Source: Haloarcula sp. H-GB4
Lineage (GTDB): Archaea > Halobacteriota > Halobacteria > Halobacteriales > Haloarculaceae
Assembly: GCF_030848575.1 (NCBI RefSeq)
Contig: NZ_JAVDDX010000002.1
Location: forward strand, 1,240,001 to 1,304,000
DNA: 64,000 nucleotides
Reading direction: 5' to 3'
Below, one piece after another: positions 59,092 to 64,000 of this stretch. Every line of letters begins with the position of its first letter. Position 1 is the stretch's first letter. The position numbers and the translations under genes were made by a program. The notes under the pieces are model-generated. The model saw nothing but the letters and a program-made list of their open reading frames with translations, had not been told where the DNA came from and did no database searches.

Positions 59092-60233
59092 CAGGCACCA
59101 CCCGTGTTGGAGCGCTCAGTTGGTACGACAATGTCGCCGGCAGCGACCTGCTCCCGCGATGTCGACAGCGCCTCTCTGACGTCGTCGGGAATTGCTGGCT
59201 CGAGGGAGGTCCCATAGACAATGCCGACGCCGTCACTATCAAGCCCAAGCGAGACGACCTCACCAGCAGGGAGGTTGTCTGCGACCGTCGCTGTCGCCGC
59301 GTTGTAGACCGCAACGTTCACTCGCTTGACCATGCTCGCGAGCACGACGTCCGCATACCGGGGGTTACTCCGGGACTGGTCTGAGTCCACCCCGATTGCG
59401 TACCGGCCATGAGCCTGTGCGGCCTGGAAGATGCCAACACCTGCGCCACCCGCCGCGTGGTAGACGATGTCCGCTCCATCGTCGTACATCCCGGCTGCGA
59501 TGTCGCGGGCACCCTGCACGTCGTCGAAGTTCCCGAGGTACTCCGTGAGAACATCAACGTCCGCGTTGGCGTACTCGACGCCGGCTCTGAAGCCGGCTTC
59601 GAACTTATGGATAAGCGGCTGGTCGAGGCCACCGACAAACCCGACGGTCGTCTCTTCTGGGTTCGTTGCACCCGCACCGAGGTTGACGTCCCTGGTCGTG
59701 AGCAGCCCGGCGAGGTTCCCGGCCTGAAACGATCCCTCGTGTTCGCGGAACACATAACTGGCCACGTTGTCGGCATCCACGACAGAGTCGACGATCATGA
59801 ACTGCTGGTCAGTGTACTCCGATGCTACCTCAGATAGCCCCTCAGCCTGCAGAAATCCGATACAACAGATCAGGTCGTATGACGGGTTCATCGAACTCGC
59901 CAGCTCGGCCTGCACTTCGCCGAATCCGGCGATACTGCCTGGCTCGTGGTTCGTGTACTCGACCCCGTCATCGAGGCGTGCGCGCTGAATGCCGCGGTTC
60001 GCCGCATCGTTGAACGAGCGGTCATCGAGCCCGCCCAGCGCGTACACCATCCCGACAGTTGCCGCTGCATCGCTCTCGTCGATGCCGCTGGCAGTCGCTT
60101 GCTGGCCGTCGCTGGGGCCCTCGTCTCCTTCTCCGCTCCCCCCGAAGCCGCTCACACAGCCGGCGAGTGCTGCGGTCGCGGCCGCGCCGCCACTGGCAAG
60201 GAGCCGTCGCCTTGTGATATTTTGATTGCGCAC
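59091..60233 (-). CDS. BMP-family substrate-binding lipoprotein, partner of the transducer
   Basis: 380 residues from the GTG at 60233 (MRNQNITRRRLLASGGAAAT). The twin-arginine signal RRRLLASGG runs into a lipobox LAGC, so it is exported folded and lipid-anchored. The mature part is a BMP/PnrA-like periplasmic-binding fold: VGMVYALGGLDDRSFNDAAN, YDLICCIGFLQAEGLSEVAS, TTVGFVGGLDQPLIHKFEAG, DIVYHAAGGAGVGIFQAA. PnrA relatives bind nucleosides. No permease or ATPase is adjacent; the transducer is, so it likely feeds chemotaxis as BasB/CosB do in Halobacterium. Confidence 0.9.
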   Translation of the reverse strand: MRNQNITRRRLLASGGAAATAALAGCVSGFGGSGEGDEGPSDGQQATASGIDESDAAATVGMVYALGGLDDRSFNDAANRGIQRARLDDGVEYTNHEPGSIAGFGEVQAELASSMNPSYDLICCIGFLQAEGLSEVASEYTDQQFMIVDSVVDADNVASYVFREHEGSFQAGNLAGLLTTRDVNLGAGATNPEETTVGFVGGLDQPLIHKFEAGFRAGVEYANADVDVLTEYLGNFDDVQGARDIAAGMYDDGADIVYHAAGGAGVGIFQAAQAHGRYAIGVDSDQSRSNPRYADVVLASMVKRVNVAVYNAATATVADNLPAGEVVSLGLDSDGVGIVYGTSLEPAIPDDVREALSTSREQVAAGDIVVPTERSNTGGA

Positions 60234-60388
60234 GGTTATTCTACTTTGAGTGAATCGGGATCTCAGCAAAAACTACAGGGCCCAATTCTCGACGCTGATA
60301 CTGATAGCACCCTCGTGCCGACTCATTTTAGTTCCACCCCGGTTTGCGAACCTTCTTAGGCCAGTGGGCATAACCACTGTCCACTCAA

Positions 60389-62485
60389 ATGGCGACCGCC
60401 GAGAACACCGAACTCATCGACCGCTTCGAGGAGTTCTACCGCAACTACTACCGCAACGAGATCGGTGAGCTCGCCCAGAAATATCCGAACGACCAGAAAT
60501 CGCTGTATATCGACTGGGACGACCTCTATCGTTTCGACCCGGATCTGGCCGACGACTACCGAACCAAGCCCGGGCAGATTCAGGAGTACGCCGAGGAGGC
60601 CCTTCGATTGTACGACCTCCCGGTTGATGTCTCACTCGGGCAGGCCCATGTCCGCGTTCGAAATCTCCCGGATTCCGAGGACATCCGTGACCTCCGCCAC
60701 GAACATCACGGCAACCTCGTTGCCGTCCGTGGTATCATCCGGAAAGCGACTGATGTGCGTCCGAAGGTCACCGAAGCGGCCTTCGAGTGCCAGCGCTGTG
60801 GGACGCTCACGCGCATCCCCCAGACCGCCGGCGACTTTCAGGAACCGCACGACTGCCAGGGCTGTGAACGGCAGGGGCCATTCCGGCTCAACACCGACCA
60901 GTCCCAGTTCATTGATGCCCAGAAGCTCCGCGTGCAGGAATCTCCCGAGGGACTGCGCGGCGGGGAGACGCCCCAGTCAATCGACATCAACATCGAGGAC
61001 GATATCACGGGCCACGTCACCGCCGGCGACCACGTCCGCGTGACCGGCATCCTCAAACTTGACCAGCGGGGCAACGACAACGAGAAGTCCCCGATGTTCG
61101 ACATCTACATGGAGGGCGTCAGCGTCGAAATCGAGGACGAGCAGTTTGAGGACATGGAGATCACTGACGCCGACAAGAAGGAAATCGTCGAACTCTCCAG
61201 CGAATCCGACATCTACGACAAGATGGTCGGGGCCATCGCCCCCTCCATCTACGGCTATGAGAAAGAGAAGCTCGCAATGATGCTTCAGCTCTTCTCCGGC
61301 GTAACGAAGGAGCTACCTGATGGCTCTCGAATACGCGGCGACCTCCATATGCTGCTGATAGGAGACCCGGGAACGGGTAAATCGCAGATGCTATCATATA
61401 TCGAGAATATCGCGCCACGCTCTGTCTACACCTCCGGCAAAGGGTCATCGAGTGCGGGGCTCACCGCGGCCGCCGTTCGCGACGACTTCGGCGACGGTCA
61501 GCAGTGGACGCTCGAAGCCGGCGCGCTCGTGCTCGCTGATCAGGGTATCGCCGCTATCGACGAACTCGATAAGATGTCCCCGGAAGATCGGTCTGCGATG
61601 CATGAAGCGCTGGAACAGCAGCGTATCAGCGTCTCGAAGGCCGGAATCAACGCGACACTCAAATCACGCTGTTCGCTGCTGGGTGCGGCCAACCCGAAGT
61701 ATGGCCGGTTCGACCAGTACGAACCCATCGGCGAGCAGATAGACCTCGAACCGGCGCTCATCTCGCGGTTCGATCTCATCTTCACCGTGACGGACAAGCC
61801 AGATGAGGAAAAAGACCGCAACCTCGCCGAGCACATTATCCAGACCAACTACGCCGGCGAACTCCACACCCATCGGACGGAGAACCCGACCTCGAACTTC
61901 AGCGAGGAGGAGGTCGGCACCGTTACTGAGGAGGTCGCACCGACAATCGAGCCGGACCTCCTCCGGAAGTACGTCGCCTATGCGAAGCGCAACTGCTTCC
62001 CGACGATGACAGAGGAAGCGAAATCGCGCATTGAGGACTTCTACGTCGACCTGCGGCTCAAGGGTCAGGACGAGGACGCACCGGTGCCGGTCACCGCCCG
62101 GAAGCTGGAGGCGCTGGTCCGGCTTGCTGAAGCCTCTGCACGTATACGCCTCTCCGACACCGTCGACGAAGCCGACGCCGACCGTGCGGTCGACATTGCC
62201 CACTACTGCCTGAAGGAGATCGGCGTCGACCCCGAGACCGGCGAGTTCGACGCCGACGTGGTCGAGACCGGCCAGTCGAAAACCCAGCGCGACCGTATCC
62301 AGAACATCAAGGGCATCATCTCCGACATTGAGGACGAGTACGATGAGGGTGCACCCGCCGACGTGGTCATCGAACGCGCTGAGGAGGTCGGCATCGACGA
62401 GTCGAAGGCCGAACACGAGATTGACAAGCTGAAACAGAAAGGCGAGGTGTACGAGCCTCGGACGGATCACCTTCGGACGACCTGA
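60389..62485 (+). CDS. mcm: Replicative helicase MCM
   Basis: 698 residues. N-terminal domain with the zinc site CQRCG..CQGCERQ near 135-160; AAA+ core with Walker A GDPGTGKSQML near 325, Walker B GIAAIDELDKM near 388, sensor 1 LLGAANPKYG and arginine finger SRFDLIF near 455; C-terminal winged helix (EVGIDESKAEHEIDKLKQ). No intein is present, although MCM inteins are common in haloarchaea. Start ATG at 60389 with CTTCTTAGG about 30 nt upstream. Followed directly by a small haloarchaeal gene. Confidence 0.97.
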   Translation: MATAENTELIDRFEEFYRNYYRNEIGELAQKYPNDQKSLYIDWDDLYRFDPDLADDYRTKPGQIQEYAEEALRLYDLPVDVSLGQAHVRVRNLPDSEDIRDLRHEHHGNLVAVRGIIRKATDVRPKVTEAAFECQRCGTLTRIPQTAGDFQEPHDCQGCERQGPFRLNTDQSQFIDAQKLRVQESPEGLRGGETPQSIDINIEDDITGHVTAGDHVRVTGILKLDQRGNDNEKSPMFDIYMEGVSVEIEDEQFEDMEITDADKKEIVELSSESDIYDKMVGAIAPSIYGYEKEKLAMMLQLFSGVTKELPDGSRIRGDLHMLLIGDPGTGKSQMLSYIENIAPRSVYTSGKGSSSAGLTAAAVRDDFGDGQQWTLEAGALVLADQGIAAIDELDKMSPEDRSAMHEALEQQRISVSKAGINATLKSRCSLLGAANPKYGRFDQYEPIGEQIDLEPALISRFDLIFTVTDKPDEEKDRNLAEHIIQTNYAGELHTHRTENPTSNFSEEEVGTVTEEVAPTIEPDLLRKYVAYAKRNCFPTMTEEAKSRIEDFYVDLRLKGQDEDAPVPVTARKLEALVRLAEASARIRLSDTVDEADADRAVDIAHYCLKEIGVDPETGEFDADVVETGQSKTQRDRIQNIKGIISDIEDEYDEGAPADVVIERAEEVGIDESKAEHEIDKLKQKGEVYEPRTDHLRTT

Positions 62486-62486
62486 T

Positions 62487-62759
62487 ATGGACCGTATCTC
62501 TGCACTCCGCAATATCGAAGAGGCGCTGGCCGAGTTCGAGGCCGGGTCGACGTCGCTGAGTGACCTCGAACGGGACGTTCGCGGGACTCTCCGGACCTAT
62601 GCGACTGAGTTTGAGGGCGACCTGCAGGCCTATCGAGCACGCGGCGGGGCCACCGTGGACGGTCTCGTCGTCCTCGCACCGTCTGAGCCAGCGGCCCGCG
62701 AGCGAGTACAGGACCTCGTCGCGGACGCCGGCGAATTCACCATTATAGCCGTTGAGTAG
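62487..62759 (+). CDS. Small haloarchaeal protein downstream of mcm, 90 residues
   Basis: Starts MDRISALRNIEEALAEFEAG, one base after the mcm stop, so it is surely in the same message. Helical N-terminal half; the second half (ATVDGLVVLAPSEPAARERV, QDLVADAGEFTIIAVE) looks like a small alpha/beta domain. The family occurs next to mcm in haloarchaea as far as I recall. No catalytic motif. A replication link is suggested only by position. Confidence 0.78.
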   Translation: MDRISALRNIEEALAEFEAGSTSLSDLERDVRGTLRTYATEFEGDLQAYRARGGATVDGLVVLAPSEPAARERVQDLVADAGEFTIIAVE

Positions 62760-62892
62760 ACCTTTTCGAGCAGCGTGGCCCCTATGACATATTCCACACT
62801 ACCCCTACAGTACTGACTCCGGAGTCCGACTGTCTCCCTCTATCTTTCTTGCCGACTGGCATATATTCAGACTAAATCTACTTCAATTCAGT

Positions 62893-62902
62893 AAAATTTT
62901 AT
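62893..62902 (+). promoter_or_regulatory. TATA box of the gene at 62927
   Basis: AAAATTTTAT, centred 29 nt before the GTG at 62927; supports that GTG as a leaderless start. The palindromic AT run could open easily. The interval 62760-62926 otherwise holds no gene. Confidence 0.6.
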
Positions 62903-62926
62903 AGTAATAATAGCAATGTCTAGCCA

Positions 62927-63262
62927 GTGCTACTCGTCGTCACGTACTCCCGGGCGGCACGCAGAGACCTGCGGAACGTCTGTCGTGCCCACGAAGACTG
63001 TGTCGTTCGGCAGTTCGGGAGAGCAGCGTTGTTCTCCGGAACTGAGTTCGGGGCCTTCCAGGCGCTTCGGCTTCACGAGAAACACGACCTTGACGTGCAG
63101 ATCGAGCACGTCGAACCGTTCGAGCCGACAGATGCTCCGGAGCATATCCGTGAGGCGGCCAAACGGTATGAGGCACGCGAGGAACCGGCGACCCCATACG
63201 AACGGTTCGCGTCGGGGCGTGACCTTCCGGACCCGGACCAACTCCGAGGCGTTGACCTGTGA
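62927..63262 (+). CDS. Small haloarchaeal protein, 111 residues
   Basis: From the GTG at 62927 (MLLVVTYSRAARRDLRNVCR). VVRQFGRAALFSGTEFGAFQ and LRLHEKHDLDVQIEHVEPFE are the most conserved-looking parts, suggesting an alpha/beta fold; the C-terminus has YEARE and ATPYERFASGRDLP. I cannot assign a function. It overlaps the next gene by 4 nt. Confidence 0.75.
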   Translation: MLLVVTYSRAARRDLRNVCRAHEDCVVRQFGRAALFSGTEFGAFQALRLHEKHDLDVQIEHVEPFEPTDAPEHIREAAKRYEAREEPATPYERFASGRDLPDPDQLRGVDL

Positions 63263-64000
63263 AGCTCCGCATCACTGGAACCACGTACACGGGCGCTGTC
63301 GTCGACCTCCGAACCCGAACCGTCGACGGTCGGACCATCGCCGCAAGCATCCGCGGGCAGCAGTCCTTTCCGGTCGTTTCCTGCCCGGAACCGCCATCCG
63401 TGTACGCCTACGCCGGACACGTCCATCCATCGATGGGACTGCGAACACGGACTGCACTCGCAACTGCCGCTCGGTCACAGGGATACGAGACGCCACAGGA
63501 CGACGCTATCGCAGACTGCCACGCCCAGTTGGCCGAACTTGAGTGCTCGCCGCCGGAGCTGCCGGACCCTGTCGACCCGGTCCCGAAGTCGACCGTTGAC
63601 GGCCTGCAGGAAGCGGTCGCTACCCACCGGGGTCGCCTTACCGCTCGGCAGGCGATCGGTGCGGACGACGGGGCGGTACAGGCTGACCTCCGAGACGCGG
63701 CGACGGAACTGAGCGAACGAGAAACTCGACGGGCTGCCGCCAGAGAGACTCGCGAACTCCGCCGGGAGCGGGCACGCGCCTACCGGGACACGCTGGAGAA
63801 ACAACGCCGACTTGCCGACGAACTGGCCAACCTTCGGCGGAGCGCCCGGGCGACTCTCGTTGACCGGTGCGCCGATACGTTCGCTCGGGCCATCGAAGTT
63901 GTTCCCGGATCAGTTCCGGACGACCCGTTCGACGCCGACCCAGTAACGGCTGCCCTGGCCGTGCTCCGGATCGCCAAAACGCCTGCACCGGTCGTCCTCG
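63259..64000 (+). CDS. Haloarchaeal protein with coiled coil, cut by window end
   Basis: Starts at GTG 63259 (MKLRITGTTYTGAVVDLRTR), overlapping the previous stop, and stays open to the end of the window, at least 247 residues. A beta-rich N-terminal part (SFPVVSCPEPPSVYAYAGHV) precedes a helical, Arg/Glu-rich segment at about 155-210 (ELSERETRRAAARETRELRR) that should be a coiled coil. Function unknown; co-transcribed with the gene at 62927 and downstream of mcm. Confidence 0.72.
   Translation, partial: MKLRITGTTYTGAVVDLRTRTVDGRTIAASIRGQQSFPVVSCPEPPSVYAYAGHVHPSMGLRTRTALATAARSQGYETPQDDAIADCHAQLAELECSPPELPDPVDPVPKSTVDGLQEAVATHRGRLTARQAIGADDGAVQADLRDAATELSERETRRAAARETRELRRERARAYRDTLEKQRRLADELANLRRSARATLVDRCADTFARAIEVVPGSVPDDPFDADPVTAALAVLRIAKTPAPVVL

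Noticed and set aside
60389-62485. Possible intein in MCM
   Set aside because: Walker A, Walker B and arginine-finger regions are contiguous; no intein blocks found.

Overview
The window comes from a haloarchaeon, most likely Haloarcula. The DNA is GC-rich and the proteins are strongly acidic. Replication uses archaeal PolD, Orc1/Cdc6, MCM, RPA and Hef, and many genes start right at a TATA-derived transcript start (leaderless). The malate dehydrogenase at 13793-14707 matches, from memory, the well-studied halophilic enzyme of Haloarcula marismortui. I ran no database search, so the species is an inference.

The centre of the window is a chromosomal replication origin. The 944-nt gap at 16805-17748 holds a long inverted repeat of origin recognition boxes (ORBs) with G-strings, an AT-rich unwinding candidate, and an unusual cluster of CTAG sites. 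On its left lies the divergent origin-associated operon oapA-oapB-oapC, and on its right orc1/cdc6. Other replication and repair genes surround it: PolD large subunit with an active-site mini-intein (310-4497), Hef (10358-12856), PolD small subunit (about 21.0-22.6 kb), a Rad3/XPD-like helicase (25.8-28.0 kb), an RPA3-type single-strand binding operon (43.6-45.2 kb), a Ski2-like helicase (49.9-51.9 kb) and MCM (60.4-62.5 kb).

Region by region: 0-5 kb PPC-domain protein and PolD large subunit; 5-14.7 kb serA, CBS protein, glyS, a dolichol-kinase-like protein, hef, a p27-like zinc protein, mdh; 14.7-19.3 kb the origin region; 19.4-22.6 kb two tandem signal peptidases and PolD small subunit; 23-28 kb metY, serB, cupin, Rad3-like helicase; 28-38 kb mostly membrane and small conserved proteins (lipoprotein, cation efflux, phosphoesterase, aminopeptidase, YccF, DUF21, radical SAM, PsiE, DUF373); 38.1 kb an intron-containing tRNA-Arg(TCT); 38.6-43.4 kb truncated globin, secreted peptidase-like protein, TRAM protein, SDR, sugar nucleotidyltransferase; 43.4-46.7 kb RPA operon, VOC protein, a ribbon-helix-helix regulator; 46.8 kb tRNA-His; 47-56.4 kb phosphoribosyltransferase, site-2 protease, cupin, helicase, a two-domain acidic protein, an SLC13 transporter; 56.5 kb tRNA-Pro; 56.8-60.2 kb a chemotaxis transducer with its lipoprotein receptor; 60.4-64 kb mcm followed by small haloarchaeal genes. 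Genes are cut at both window edges. I see no insertion sequence, CRISPR array, rRNA or prophage.

The observations most worth following are the CTAG cluster in the origin, ORB-like boxes inside linker-coding parts of genes near the origin, the PolD mini-intein with a Gly-Gln C-terminus beside the catalytic aspartates, and a duplicated aminopeptidase gene end split by a palindromic intergenic element that has a relative elsewhere in the window.
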